DNA from: Lithobates sylvaticus
Lineage: Eukaryota; Chordata; Amphibia; Anura; Ranidae
Assembly: GCA_028564925.1 (NCBI GenBank)
Contig: CM053030.1
Location: forward strand, 401,799,073 to 401,863,072
Direction of reading: 5' to 3'
DNA length: 64,000 bases
Below are positions 31,480-42,898 of the stretch, one piece after another. The stretch's first letter is position 1, and every line of letters starts with the position of its first letter. The notes beneath the pieces are model-generated. The model did no database searches. It worked only from the letters and a program-made list of their open reading frames with translations, and was not told where the DNA came from. The position numbers and the translations under genes are program-made.

Positions 31480-32090
31480 CGAGTATCGCAGGGTATTGTT
31501 GGGTATTGCAGGGTATGGCAGAGTATCGCAGGGTATTGCAGAGTATCGCCGGGTATTGCAGAGTATCGCAGGGTATGGTAGAGTATCGCAGAGTATCGCA
31601 GGGTATCGCAGAGTATCGCCGGGTATGCAGAGTATCGCAGGGTATGGCAGGGTATGGCAGGGTATGGCAGAGTATCGCAGAGCATCGCAGGGTATCGCAG
31701 GGTATGGCAGAGTATCGCAGGGTATGGCAGAGTATCGCAGGGTATGGCAGAGTATCGCAGGGTATGTCAGAGTATCGCAGGGTATGGCAGAGTATCGCAG
31801 GGTATCGCAGGGTATGGCAGAGCATCGCAGGGTATGGCAGAGCATCGCAGGGTATGGCAGAGCATCGCAGGGTATGGCAGGGCATCGCAGGGTATGGCAG
31901 GGCATCGCAGGGTATGGCAGGGCATCGCAGGGTATGGCAGAGTATCGCAGGGTATTGCAGGGTATGGCAGAGTATTGCGGGGTATGGCAGAGTATTGCGG
32001 GGTATAGCAGAGTATAGGGGGGTATGGCACAGTATAGGGGGGTATGGCACAGTATAGGGGGGTATGGCACAGTATTGGGGGGGATGGCAG
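31480..32090. repeat. 20-bp minisatellite
   Basis: About thirty units of gtatcgcagggtatggcaga with tcg/ttg and aga/ggg variants, grading into agtataggggggtatggcac. Frames open on both strands across the whole array are artefacts of the 20-bp period. Confidence 0.95.
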
Positions 32091-32094
32091 AGAA

Positions 32095-32208
32095 TCCATC
32101 CATCCATGCTCAGCCATCCCTCCATACCCTGCAATACCCAGCAATACACTGCAGGCTATTGCTGTGTATTGCAGGGTATGGAGGGATGGCTGAGCATGGA
32201 TGGATGGA
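32095..32208. repeat. Perfect hairpin, 42-bp arms
   Basis: Arms 32095-32136 and 32167-32208 are exact inverted repeats (containing catgctcagccatccctcca) around a 30-bp loop. They lie at the edge of the minisatellite. Confidence 0.95.
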
Positions 32209-32603
32209 TCGGTGGTGGCAGAGCAGGCTGTGGGCACTACAGATCCCGCCCACAGCACTGCTGCCACCGATCCCTCCCCCTCTCCTCTCATACTGTACCG
32301 ATCGGTACAGAGAGAGGAGGAGAGAGGAACCGGCGTCATCAAATGACGCCGGTTTGCTTACATGTGATCACTCCGTCATTTGACGGAGCGATCACGTGGT
32401 AAACGGCCGCGATGAGCGGCCTTTTACCGTGATCCATGATCCGCCGGGTCCTCTGGACCCGGCGATCATGGATGCTCTCGAGTGCGCGCACCAGGGGGCG
32501 CGCAAGAGCAGAATTCTGTGAGGCCGTTAATTAACGGCCTCCCAGAGTTAAGCAACCGCCCTGTAGCCGTTTTTCGGCTATGGGCCGGTTGTTAACTGGT
32601 TAA

Positions 32604-32710
32604 ATAAAATAAAATTAAAATAAAAATAAATAAAAATGAAAATACAAATAAAAATAAAAATAAAAGTAAAAATAAAATTAAAAATAAAAATAAAAATAAA
32701 AGTAAAAAAA
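32604..32710. repeat. A-rich simple sequence
   Basis: aaataaaa units with g/t variants, part of the 3' region of the Penelope-like element read as T-rich on its own strand. Confidence 0.85.
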
Positions 32711-32758
32711 TATAAAAGTGACTAAAAATTAGCGTGGAAATGTGGGCATGGGGTTATG

Positions 32759-33531
32759 TTAATAGTCCTCTATGTAGCAGTTGACATCGAGTTCCACATT
32801 CAACCCTTTTTTCTTCATTGTATCTAATTTGAATATCCAGTATGTCTCATTTTTCGATATTTCTCTTTTTAGATTTATGTTCCTCCAGTTTTGTTCTATT
32901 CTATCAATTCCAAAGAATTTTAAGTATTTGGGGTCCCTATTATGGATTTCCCTAAAGTGCTTGGATAGACTGTGGTATTTGTATCCCTTTTTATGTTTCT
33001 GATGTGTTCTCCCATTCTTGTTGAAAGTTTTCTGGTGGTCCTGCCTACGTCCTGCAATCCACAGTCACATTCTATTAAGTATGTGACGTGGGTGCTTTGG
33101 CATGTGATCAACTTTTCTATTTTGAATTTTCGTTTGTTTGAGTAGGATTGAAATTCAAATGTTTTTCTTGCTCTTCCATTTGTAGTTCTACATGGTTTAC
33201 ATTTGCCACATCGGTAAAATCCTTTCTGGTCAAAGAAAGTGGTCATCTTTTTGGGTGGGTCAGGTACGTTCTTAACTAATTGGTCTCTGATACGTTTGGC
33301 CCGTCTATAAATGAACATGGGTTTTGCTGGCAAAATGCTACCTAGTTGGGGGTCATTACTGATGATGGGCCAGTGTTTTTTGATTATCCCTTCTAGGGTT
33401 TTATACTGGCTGTTGAAACCTGTTATAAAAGGTATGTTGATCTCCTGTTTTCCTTTTGTTTTATTCAGTTTTTTATTTAGAATTATGTCTTCTCGATTTT
33501 TTTGTCCTATTTTTCCTCTAGTTTCCTCCAA
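32759..33531 (-). pseudogene. Penelope-like polyprotein, C-terminal part with GIY-YIG nuclease
   Basis: The minus strand encodes the region between reverse transcriptase and nuclease (FIYRRAKRIRDQLVKN), a zinc-binding cluster (YRCGKCKPC) and the nuclease signature (THVTYLIECDCGLQDVGRTT, then RMGEHIRNI). Penelope proteins use this nuclease for integration. The N-terminal reverse transcriptase is missing and the frame is broken about once. The 5' edge is a threefold repeat of a 14-mer ending in aacaaccaggaaaa. Confidence 0.85.
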
Positions 33532-33588
33532 TTTTTCCTGGTTGTTTTTTCCTGGTTGTTTTTTCCTGGTTGTTTCCTCCGCTATTTA

Positions 33589-33830
33589 CCTAGCTCTTTT
33601 ACCGAGCGGAGGAGCCCGGCTTCCTTCTTCGTCGTCGCCGCCGTCGTCTGGGGGTCTCGATCCGCCTTCGGGGGTCTTCTGGTCCAACTGGTTAGACGAA
33701 TAATATCGCCGCCAGATACTACAATTTTTTTATTTTTTACACTTACAAAAAGGCAGAAAGTCAAGCATGAAAAAATTGTAGTATCTGGTGGCGAAATATA
33801 ATTTGTTTAACCACTTGGGTGGCGTTACAG
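33589..33830. mobile_element. Right part of the split fold-back element
   Basis: Continues from 28286 after removal of the Penelope insertion: gctcttttaccgagcggagg, then cgtcgccgccgtcg. It includes the hairpin at 33704-33798. Confidence 0.5.
33704..33798. repeat. Hairpin with 27-bp arms
   Basis: tatcgccgccagatactaca at 33704 is mirrored by tgtagtatctggtggcgaaa ending near 33797, with one or two mismatches and a 39-bp loop. It may be the central hairpin of a small palindromic element. Confidence 0.8.
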
Positions 33831-34404
33831 CGATTCTCCGATCCAAAGCGTTTCCACAAAAATGTCGTCTACTGATCCGAATGATATCCCTGCCAAATAC
33901 TCAAGTTTTTTTCATGCTTGAAATTTTAGCCTTGTTGTAAGTGTAACCTTTATAAGCTTTTTAATAAATCTATACAGATTTACACTATGAGACTTTTTCT
34001 TTCCTTGTCTATATGATTTTTTGAAATTTGGAGTTCCTTTACATTGTTATGGATATAAAGATCTGGCATAAATACACTTGAGATTTCCAAACCATTTAAT
34101 AAGCTGAACATCCATGAAAGCAATCCAATTCCTTGGTCTTTGAATCGCCTGAGTTGCATGGAAGCAGGACAACCAAGCAGGTGATATCCAGACAGGCGAA
34201 TATACTCCTACAGCAAGTTTGATCTCTGTAATAGGGGTCCACCATTTCTGGTAAGAGGCCAACTTTTACCTTAATGAGATATCATATCTTCAAACATATG
34301 ATTGTTTTTATTGGATATGTTTTATAGCAGAAGGTAAAGAAGATTGTTGTTTTTTTTTGTTTTTTTTTTAATTGTCTGTCTTTTTTTGTTTATAACATAA
34401 ATAA
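33831..34404. other. Unassigned sequence, part similar to 62340-62420
   Basis: The stretch ctttttaataaatctataca then gatttacactatgagac resembles ctttttaataaatagttgac then ggatttacactatgtgg near 62360, so it may be Penelope terminal sequence. No coding frame was recognised in the rest. Confidence 0.35.
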
Positions 34405-34583
34405 TAAAAACTGATAAAAGTTCCACCAAAATAAAGCTCTATTTGTGGGGAAAAAAGGACATCAATTTATTTGTGTACAGCATCGCACGACCGCGCACTT
34501 GTCAGTTAAAGTAACGCAGTGCAGTATCGCAAAATATGGCCTGGTCAGGTGTGGGGGGGGTAAATCTTCAGGAGCTGAAGTGG
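34405..34583 (-). mobile_element. TTAA element fragment
   Basis: Reverse-oriented end: ccaccaaaataaagctctat, gcgcacttgtcagttaaagt, then gctgaagtgg and TTAA at 34584-34587. Confidence 0.7.
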
Positions 34584-34589
34584 TTAAGG

Positions 34590-35945
34590 ATTTGTGCAAT
34601 TTTTAATGTTGCCATTAAATCATCACTAAAAGAGCTGCTCATCACTGGATGATATTCTTTTTTTTTTTTCATTGGTACACATCCCTCAGGGCAGAACCCA
34701 TCTCTCCATGCCCTTTATTTGAGTTTGGTTAGGTCTTTGTACCATTAAGAAAAGTTGGCTGGGAAATGTTTGCTTTCTTTGTAAATGCCGTAGTACATTG
34801 TGTATTGTCTGTACAAGTCATGCCACTTCACAAGCAGGTTTAATAAATCTTCCAAGCATGGTAGTTAAAGGAATTGAACAACTTTAATGTTTCACTTAAA
34901 GCCTTGTTAACCGGTTCCCAACCGGCTCACGTCTATTTATGGGGGGCAAAATGGCACCCACTTTGCGAAACCCTGTACCCATACGGGGATTCCTTTAAGA
35001 GCCGCCAGCGGGCACGTGCGCGCTGCCGGCCACGTGCCATCGCGTGCACTAGCACCAGCATGGGGATTTGCGTATGCAAACACACAAATCCCTGTGCTGT
35101 CCGAGGAGAGGAGACATGTTGATTGTTCCTAGTAAGTAGGAAGAGCGATATGTCTTCTCTCCTACTCAGTCCTATCCCCATACAGTTAGAACACACTGAG
35201 GGAACACACATTTAACCCTTGATCGCCCCCTAGTGTTAACTCCTTCCCTACCAGTGACATTTACACTGTAATCAATGCATTTTTATAGCACTGATCGCTG
35301 TATAAATGTCAATGGTCCCAAAAATGTGTCAAAAGTGTCCGATCTGTCCATCGCAATGTCGCAATACCGCTAAAAAAATTGCAGATTACTAGTAAAAAAT
35401 AAATAATAATAAAAATGCCATAAATCTTTCACATAGTTTTTAGATGTTATAACTTTTGCGCAAACCAATCAATATACGCTCATTGGGATTTTTTTTTTTT
35501 TTTTAACAAAAATATGTAGAAGAATACATATCGGCCTAAACTGAGGAAGAAATTTGTTTTTTTTAAAACATTTTTGGGGATATTTATTATAGCAAAAAGT
35601 AATAAATATTAAAAATTTTTTTCAAAATTGATGGTCTTTTTTTTTGTTTATAGCGCAAAAAATAAAAACCACAGAGGATAGCAAATACCACCAAAAGAAA
35701 GCTCAATTTGTACAGCATTGCATGACTGCGCAATTACCAGTTAAAGTGACGCAGTGCCAAATTGTGAAAATTCCTCTGGTCAGGAAGGGGTAAAACCTTC
35801 CGGGGCAGAAGTGGTTAAATAACTGCTCCTCGCCTAACTTTATTTTTTATTTTTTTGCTTTATAATGTAGGATTGTAGTTCAGTGGTTAGCACCCTTAGT
35901 TTGCAATGGCTAAAGTTCCTACCATTACTATGTCCAGGGTTGTCT
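34590..35945. repeat. Unclassified repeat plus SINE, copy 2, interrupted
   Basis: Two pieces (34590-34906 and 35819-35945) correspond to 8435-8860. They are separated by a complete TTAA element. The right piece includes ggattgtagttcagtggtta and gcacccttagtttgcaatgg, a SINE-like tRNA head. Confidence 0.65.
34911..35814 (-). mobile_element. TTAA MITE, complete, reversed
   Basis: Flanked by TTAA (34907-34910, 35815-35818). Starts CCGGTTCCCAACCGGC and ends gggcagaagtgg. Contains the family words aaaaatatgtagaagaatac and cggcctaaactgaggaa. Noncoding. Confidence 0.85.
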
Positions 35946-36067
35946 TTAACATGGTTTGGGCCCTGGGCAAACATTTTCTTTGCCAGACACACACATAAAT
36001 TATCTAAAAAAAAAAACTTTGCAGACCCCCCCTTCACAGCAGTCCCACCCCTCGGTGTCCTCAGTTC

Positions 36068-36215
36068 CCTTTACACATGACAGCACCCCCATTACATTAG
36101 AGTTCCCTTCATGTCACAGCGCCCCTTTACACATGACAGCACCCCCATTACATTAGAGTTCCCTTCATGTCATAGTGCCCCTTTACACATGACAGCACCC
36201 CAATTACATTGCAGC
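36068..36215. repeat. About 62-bp tandem repeat, 2.5 units
   Basis: ctttacacatgacagcaccc then cattacattagagttccc is repeated at 36068, 36122 and 36180 with small changes. Confidence 0.9.
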
Positions 36216-36229
36216 CATTGTCACATCAC

Positions 36230-36682
36230 ACATTCACATGTAGGTGTTTTGGCGTCCCACATTTGCGCAGGCACAGCAGCCTATTCATTTGAATGGGCTG
36301 CCATGCCTTTGTTTCCTGCAGAAAGAAAGGTGCATGCAGCATTTTAAAAATGCAGTGGCCTTGAAATCCATTCTGCTTTTGCACCATGCGACTTACCTGC
36401 AGTTCCTGCCCACACAAACGCACTGTGTTTTTAAAAGAGTGGCCTAAACATCTTAAAATGCAGCAAGTTTGCCGGTGCAGGAACTGCAGGCATGTCACAT
36501 GGGGCAAAAGCAGAATGGACAGACAGTTCTGTATTTCACTGCTTGATGGGCATAAGTGTGCGCAGCCTATTACATGATGCATGCACATTTTTTTTCCAGG
36601 AAACGCAGGCATGGCAGCCTATTCAAATGAATAGGCTGCTGTGCCTGTGCAATTGTGGGCCGCCAAAACACATTCATGTGAA
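36230..36682. mobile_element. Palindromic MITE, axis near 36450
   Basis: Left ttcacatgtaggtgttttgg is mirrored by ccaaaacacattcatgtgaa on the right, and inner words (cagcctattcatttgaat, gcaggcatggcagcc) are also mirrored. The target duplication is unclear. Noncoding. Confidence 0.75.
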
Positions 36683-36777
36683 CCAGTCAGGTCCAAAATA
36701 AGCAGTTAAATACACTAATGCTATCTATGTGCTATAATGCTGTGTGCGCTGTAATAAAAAATACAGCCACAGCCTCA

Positions 36778-38037
36778 GTGGCAGCTGGTGCTCAAAATTT
36801 TTGAGGGGGTGCTCAGTCCAGCATAGAACTCTGTGGTGCTGTGTCAGGAAAAAAGGGGAGCTTCGGGGTGTCAGAGGTTTCCCCCGCTCGCCCCCCCCCC
36901 CACTTTCTCCTGTCAGGGAGAAGAGACAGTGGCTCTCACCAGGTTCCCCGCCCAGCTTCCTGCCCGCTCCTTCCCCATTGGCCATAACCGAGGGCCAATC
37001 AAAGAAGACTAGGAGAGGAGAGCATCATGGGACATGTAGTCCTGAAGATTGGGGGCCCCATTTTCCACAGGGAGGAGGCTACAGCTCGATCAAGAGAGAG
37101 ATTGAGAGACTGCAGCCTGGAAAAAAGCTGAGGGAGTGAGTGCTACAGGACAAAGAAAGAGGTGTGTGCTGGACAGAAGCCAGAGAGAGAGCCACGCTGT
37201 CCAGTGTCACCAGAGAGAGAGCCACGCTACCCAGCGCCACCAGAGAGAGCCCCGCTACCCAGCGTCACCAGAGAGAGAGCCAGGCTACCCAGCACCAGAG
37301 AGAGACACACACTACCCAGGGTCAGAGAGAGAGCCATAATAACCAGCGCCAGAGAGAGAGCCATAATAACCAGTGCCAGAGAGAGAGCCATGATAACCAG
37401 CGCCAGAGCGAGAGCCACGCTAACCAACGCCGCCAGAGAGAGCCACGCTAACCAGCGCCACGCTAACCAACGCCACGCTAACCAGCGCCATGCTAACCAG
37501 CACCACCAGAGAGAGAGCCAGGCTACCCAGCAACAGAGAGAGAGAGACACACTACCCAGGGCCAGAGAGAGAGCCACAATAACCAGCGCCAGAGAGAAAG
37601 CCATGATAACCAGTGCCAGAGAGAGAGCCATGATAACCAGCGCCAGAGCAAGAGCCACGCTAACCAACGCCACCAGAGAGAGCCACGCTAACCAGCGCCA
37701 CGCTAACCAGCACCACCAGAGAGAGCCACGCTGCCCAGCACCACCAGAGAGAGAAAGACTGAGCCACTGCCAGGTTACAGACATCCTACACTACTGACCA
37801 GAATCGCCCCCGGGAACCCAGAGTGAGCGATCGTCCAGCCGGAGAGATCACTGCTGTAGTTTTGCTGGGTCTGGAAAGAGGGCCTGTCGGCCAATAACCA
37901 TTGCTTATCCTAGGGACTGTACTACGTCTGCTGTCTCTGACCATGACAATGTGATAATGACATTGTCGAAAAAGGGCGGTGCACGGGTGACCCTAAAATG
38001 ATGCCCCCCCCTAAAAAAAGTTCTGCGGACGCCCATG
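36778..38037. mobile_element. hAT-type element, relative of 12183-13411
   Basis: From about 36830 the sequence follows the element at 12183 and ends ttctgcggacgcccatg. Its left end, cagtggcagctggtgctc, is of a different hAT type, and no matching 8-bp duplication is seen, so the left side is rearranged. It lacks the nested MITE and so shows that MITE's empty site. Confidence 0.7.
37180..37770. repeat. Minisatellite of agagagagccacgctaaccagcgcc units
   Basis: Units of about 27-30 bp vary between ccacgctaaccagcgcca and ccataataaccagcgcca. The homologous spot in 12183-13411 (near 12720) holds a single unit, so expansion happened in this copy. Frames open on both strands are artefacts. Confidence 0.95.
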
Positions 38038-38040
38038 CTC

Positions 38041-38740
38041 CTAAGTGTTCCCACAAGAAAAAGAAGATAATAGAGTGAATGTGACAGCGCTGCATATATG
38101 GTAAGCTTGAATAATAAATATAAAATTCAACATAGGAAAAATAATAATCAATGAAAAACGTCCCTATATAAATACAGATGTGTATGACAATTCTTTTGTT
38201 CAAAAGCAAGTAAAATGAAATACAAGGGAAAAAAAAGCTGTTTCCACGTGCTTTACCAACAACAGTGCTCCCACCACCGCGTGCAATGCTCGCTCACCTC
38301 ACTGCAAGACCCAGCAGGGGGTCAAACACACTTTTGCTCACAGTGCACCTCTCCTATGGGGAATGCTCCACAGTGGTACCCGGTAGCTCCTTATGGTCCC
38401 TCTAGATAGATAAAGCTCCACAGCAAATGGAATGACCTCCCAGTGAGCTGGTTCAACTTAGGTTCCTCTGTGTCTGCCGTTCCACAGCGACATATAAAAA
38501 CAGAAATGCTTCCGATAGTGCAGTACCAAGGGGATTAAAAAACAGAATCTCACCACCCCAGCTAATATTCAACTCACATTTATTTAAGAATATAAAAACA
38601 TTGATATAAAATCCATCAGGTGTATCTCACTTGTTGCAGGTTCCACCTCTACTCCACCTCCCACATGGCTTCATCTGGAGGAAATTAGCCGAGCAGCTAA
38701 GACGGGGTACATAAATAGATAGATGAAGTGAATTTATCAA
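38041..38740. other. Unassigned sequence, possibly Penelope terminal region
   Basis: Contains cctcccacatggcttcatct, a wording reminiscent of Penelope terminal repeats. It lies on the 3' side of the second Penelope-like fragment, with a TTAA fragment between. No hammerhead core was found here. Confidence 0.3.
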
Positions 38741-39245
38741 ATGCCGACCAGCGCACGCCAATATATGTTGGCACAATGGCACGGCTGGGCAAATAGGCGT
38801 ACAGGTATGTCTCTTTTAAGAAGCGGCATTGTGGGCGTGCATGTCGGCCGCGTGCTCTGTGACTGTGACCGCCGGTTCCGCGGACTCGATGTCCGCCGGT
38901 GTCCTGGCGATAGTGTCACGGAGCCTCAGAACGGGGAGATGCCTATGTAAACAAGGCATTTCCCCGTTCTGCCTGTCCCTGTTATCCGGAGCAGTGATCT
39001 CTGTCATGTGAGTAGAAGCCCATCCCCCCCACAGTTAGAATCACTCCCTAGGACACAATTAACCCCTTGATCGCCCCCTAGTGTTTAACCCCTTCGCTGT
39101 CAGTGTCATTTACACAGTAATCAGTTTTTATAGCACTGATTGCTGTATAAATGGTCCCAAAATAGTGTCAAAAGTGTCTGATGTGTCCGCCATAATGTCG
39201 CAGTCATGATAAAAATCGCAGATCGCCGCCATTACTAATAAAAAA
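38741..39245 (-). mobile_element. TTAA element fragment
   Basis: tgccgaccagcgcacgccaa at the left and gatcgccgccattactaata at the right match the GC-rich half of the family in reverse. The other half and both TTAA sites are missing. Confidence 0.65.
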
Positions 39246-39294
39246 AACACATTTAAAATCTTAAATACATATTCAAAAGGGCATCAATAATAAA

Positions 39295-40425
39295 TAGACA
39301 TGTGCACAATAGAAAAATTTGTTTAGTTTCGTTTTGTTTCTGTTCGTTTCCGTTGATTCGTAACGATTCGTAATTTCGTAAGTCGTCGGTGTTCGTATTC
39401 GTAACGATTCGTATTTTCGTAAGAGTTATTTTTTCGTTGATTCGTTTTTCCGTTAGTTTAATTTTCGTTTATTCGAAATTCGGACGGATTTGTATTTTCG
39501 TAGATTTAGTTATATTCGTACTTTCGTAAGATTGATTTATTCGTACTTTCGTAGCATTGTTTTCGTAGATTCGTAATCGGAGCATAATTCATAATTTTAT
39601 GTAATGTGTATGCTATTATTACATTGTAAGAGACACAGAAAATTACGAATCGAAAAAAAAAGTTACGAATGTACGAATTTTTTCGTTGAATCCATTCGAA
39701 GCACGTTAAGCAGCGCCATTGTAAGAGACACGGAAAATCAAGAATCGCAAAAAAAAAAGTAACGAATGTACGAATTTTTTCGTTCAATCCATTCGAAGCA
39801 CGTTAAGCAGCGCCATTGTAAGAGACATGGAAAATTACGAATTGCAAAAAAAAAAAAAGAAAGTTACGAATGTACGAATTTTTTCGTTTAATCCATTCGA
39901 AGCACGTTAAGCAGCGCCATTGTAAGAGACACAGAAAATTAAGAATCGCAAAAAAAAAAGTAACGAATGTACGAATTTTTTCGTTCAATCCATTCGAAGC
40001 ACGTTAAGCAGCGCCATTGTAAGAGACACGGAAAATTACGAATCACAAAAAAAAAACAGTTACGAATGTACAAATTTTTTTGTTCAATCCATTCGAAGCA
40101 CGTTAAGCAGCGCCATTGTAAGGGACACAGAAAATTACCAATTCAACCAAAAAAATAAAGTTACGAATGTACGATTTTTTTCGTTCATTTTGATTTTCGT
40201 TGTTCCTGTTTTCGTTTTTCGGATTTTCTTCTTTCGTAGTTTTGTTGTTTTTAATTTGGTTATTTCGGATTTTCATTGTTTTTCATATTCGTTCAATTCG
40301 ATAATTCGTTATTCATAAAAAATTTTGCGAATCATTCGTTCATTCGTACGATAACGAATGAACAAATATAACGAATTTTAACGGAAACCGAAAAAAAAAA
40401 AAACGAAACTAATTGCACATGTCTA
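39295..40425. mobile_element. hAT-type element, TAGACATGTGCA ends, 1.1 kb
   Basis: Ends TAGACATGTGCA and its reverse complement, with an exact 8-bp duplication, ataataaa (39287-39294, 40426-40433). The interior holds five units of roughly 100 bp starting cattcgaagcacgttaagca. Noncoding; frames inside are artefacts. Confidence 0.9.
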
Positions 40426-40638
40426 ATAATAAACCTATAAAGATTAAAAAGAGAAAATGGGAGAACAGCAGCATAGAAAGAACCTAGGACAGTTATAGTG
40501 GCAATCGAAAGAATACAAGGATGACACCTAGTGGTCAAAAGATGGTATCACAAGGGGAAAAATAAACAAATAGAACTATATAAAAAACGATTGGTAGCAT
40601 ATAACAAGTTGCTAAAATGATGGACAAAACTCTAGTCT

Positions 40639-42165
40639 TCAGTAATCACTTATGAAGCAGTTAATGTCAAACTCTTTGTTATGACCAGTTGGATATAAAG
40701 TCTGCATTTCGTGTATCCAGAAGGATTCACGTTGACTCAGGAAATAACTTTATTTTTACCCTTCCAACGATGATGGTATTTTTCTATGCCCCAAAAAAAG
40801 GGAGGAAGGGTCTTTGTTACGATGGGTAGCATAGTGCTTAGAAATACTATGCTTAGGATAACCATTACCAATATTTTGGACATGTTCCCGGATTCTTTTC
40901 CACATTGGTCGTTTGGTACGACCAATGTACTGGATTTGGCAAAGGGCACTGCAGGGCATAAACTACACCTTCTGTTCTGCATGTTATGCAGTCCCTTATT
41001 TGGTATTCCTTCCCTGTTGCTGTAGCTACAAAATTATTTCTTTTGATATTATTTATTAGACATGTGCACAACAAAAAAATTTGTTTGTTTTTTTCGTTTC
41101 GTTTTTTTTCGTTTCCGAAAAAAAATCTTTTTTTTTCGTTTCGTTTTTTTTCGTTTCCATTTATTCGTAACGATTCGTACATTCGTAAGTCGTCGGTGTT
41201 CGGATTCGTAACGATTCGTACATTCGTAAGTCGTCGGTGTTCGTATTCGTAATGATTCGTACATTCGTAAGAGTTATTTTTTCGTTGATTCCTTTTTTCG
41301 TTTAATTTTCGGACGCATTCGTATTTATTCGTACATTCGTAACATTCGTAAATTCGTAATCGGAGCATAATTCATAATTTTATGTAATGTGTATGCTATT
41401 ATTACATTTTAATAATTTACGAATCGAAAAAAAAAGTTACGAATCGAAAAAAAAAAGTTAAGAATCGAAAAAAAAGTTACGAATGTACGAATTTTTTTGT
41501 TCAATAGAGACACGGAAAATTACAAATCGAAAAAAAAAAAAAAAAAGTTACGACTCGAAAAAAAAAAGTTCCGAATCAAAAAAAAAAAAGTTACAATGTA
41601 CGAATTTTTTTGTTCAATCCATTCGAATCACGTTTAGCAGCACCATTGTAAGGGATACGGAAAATTACCAATTCAACAAAAAAAAAAAGTTACGAATTTT
41701 TTTTCGTTCGTTTTCGTTTTTCGGATTTTCTTCATTAGTACATTTGTTTTTTCTAATTTTTTTTTTTTTCGGATTTTCGTTGTTTTTCGGATTCGTTCGA
41801 TTCGAATGATTCGTTAATCGGATTCGTACGATTCAAACGATTCGTTATTCAGGTTCGTACGATTCGAACGATTCGTTCATTCGTACGAAAACGAACAAAC
41901 GAAAATAACGAAAAAAAACGAAAAAAAACTAAACGAATTGCACATGTCTATTATTTATTTTTGTTCTGATACAGGCATAGCAGTGCTTGCATGGAAAAAA
42001 TAGCCTTTTCCTGTAAAGAATGTAAAATCAGATGTTTTTGGAGGGTCTACTACATTCTTTGCTATTTTATCCCGTAGTGTTCGCCTCTATCTAAATTTAG
42101 GATAGGAGGGTAATACTTGCTTAACATATTTGTTGGCTGTTAGTGTGATGGATGTGGTTAAAGTG
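40639..42165 (-). pseudogene. Penelope-like polyprotein fragment with GIY-YIG nuclease
   Basis: Before the nested element: RDKIAKNVVDPPK and a zinc-type PCKHCYAC. After it: GVVYALQCPLC, QIQYIGRTKRPMWKRIREHV and a C-terminal TLYPTGHNKEFDINCFISDY. These match the other Penelope-like protein at 32759-33531. It is broken by the insertion and about two further breaks. Confidence 0.8.
41057..41950. mobile_element. hAT-type element, TAGACATGTGCA ends, 0.9 kb
   Basis: Exact 8-bp duplication ttatttat (41049-41056, 41951-41958) around TAGACATGTGCA termini. It interrupts the Penelope-like protein between zinc cluster and nuclease. Confidence 0.9.
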
Positions 42166-42465
42166 GGGTTGCATAGAAAAAAAAAAATCATTAAAATTCC
42201 TAAAAAAATAAATAAAAAAAAAACATTTGGATTTTTTTTTTTTAACTCACCTCTAAATGCCTGTTGCTAGGGGGTCCCTCGTAGTCTGCCTCCTTCAGTG
42301 CCTGGGCTGGTGACATCACTTCCCCTCGGTGCAGGAAGGTCTCAGCTCTGCCTCCTCCCTCCTGCCAGTCATCTGGGACACGTGACAGGTCCCAGATGAC
42401 TGCGCGGCCACAGTATTTGTAGCTGCTGACTTTTAATTTTTATATATTTTTTACTCCTTTAAAGA
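42158..42465. mobile_element. TTAAAGTGG-type element fragment
   Basis: Begins ttaaagtggggttgcat and ends tactcctttaa, with the inner word gtagctgctgacttttaatt. It resembles a palindromic TTAA-target frog repeat. Terminal pairing is poor. Confidence 0.4.
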
Positions 42466-42898
42466 GTTGTAGTCTCCAGCTTTTCACCCAAATACATTAT
42501 TTACATTAAGGATAAAAATCTTCTTTGCTGCAGCTGCCCCCCAGAGCCCGCCCCACTTTTACTTACCTGAACCCATTCATTCCAGCAATGAGCACGAGCC
42601 TAGCAGCCTAGTCCTGCTGTCTGTGTCAATGAATTCAGCAGCGGGACTCGTGAGTGGGCCCTCATGGGTGCCCCGATGGAAAGCGGCTCTCTCTGTGGGG
42701 GCACCCAAAGAAGAGGAGGGGCCGGGAGTGCTGCCGGGGCACCCCAGAAGAGGAGGAGTGGGGCCGCTCTGTGCAAAACCCTTGTACAGAGGAGCGAAGA
42801 ATAACATGTTTGGTAAACTCGTTTTTTGAGTCCCCATTATGGAAATCCTACACTTCCACTGGAGCTCCCAGTTTCCAGGAAGGCAGCCGTGAAGCATT
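42466..42898. other. Unassigned sequence
   Basis: No family recognised. A perfect donor-like word (TTCAG/GTAAGTAAA, minus strand) at about 42560 has no plausible acceptor partner. Short open frames carry no recognisable motif. Confidence 0.3.

Larger units (their letters stand above)
29879..32599 (+). mobile_element. TTAA element, 2.7 kb, inserted in the Penelope-like element
   Basis: Flanked by TTAA (29875-29878, 32600-32603). Starts CCACTTGACCACTGGGCACT and ends with the reverse complement of CCAGTT. It contains the family words gagctttcttttggtggtat and caattttcagctttcggtgc. It is longer than other copies because of a 20-bp minisatellite. No transposase frame was found. Confidence 0.8.
28287..33574 (-). 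mobile_element. Penelope-like retroelement, 5'-truncated, with nested TTAA element
   Basis: Flanked by the 14-bp direct repeat tcctccgctattta (28273-28286 and 33575-33588) within a fold-back element, so both ends of the insertion are visible. On the minus strand it carries the C-terminal part of a Penelope polyprotein with a GIY-YIG nuclease. A long 3' terminal region with a hammerhead ribozyme follows. A TTAA element (29879-32599) separates the two. The reverse-transcriptase part is absent; the element is broken and cannot move by itself. Confidence 0.75.
39246..42165 (-). mobile_element. Second Penelope-like fragment with two nested hAT elements
   Basis: Three pieces (39246-39294, 40426-41056, 41951-42165) form one minus-strand Penelope-like region when the hAT elements at 39295-40425 and 41057-41950 are set aside. 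It is truncated on both sides and broken. Confidence 0.7.

Noticed and set aside
31271-32402. Several overlapping long frames on both strands
   Set aside because: They are translations of the 20-bp minisatellite and its hairpin. All frames are open because of the repeat and composition is monotonous.
37136-37797. Long frames rich in Arg/Glu/Ser and Leu/Ala
   Set aside because: Produced by the agagagagcc minisatellite; the homologous element at 12183 has only one unit there.
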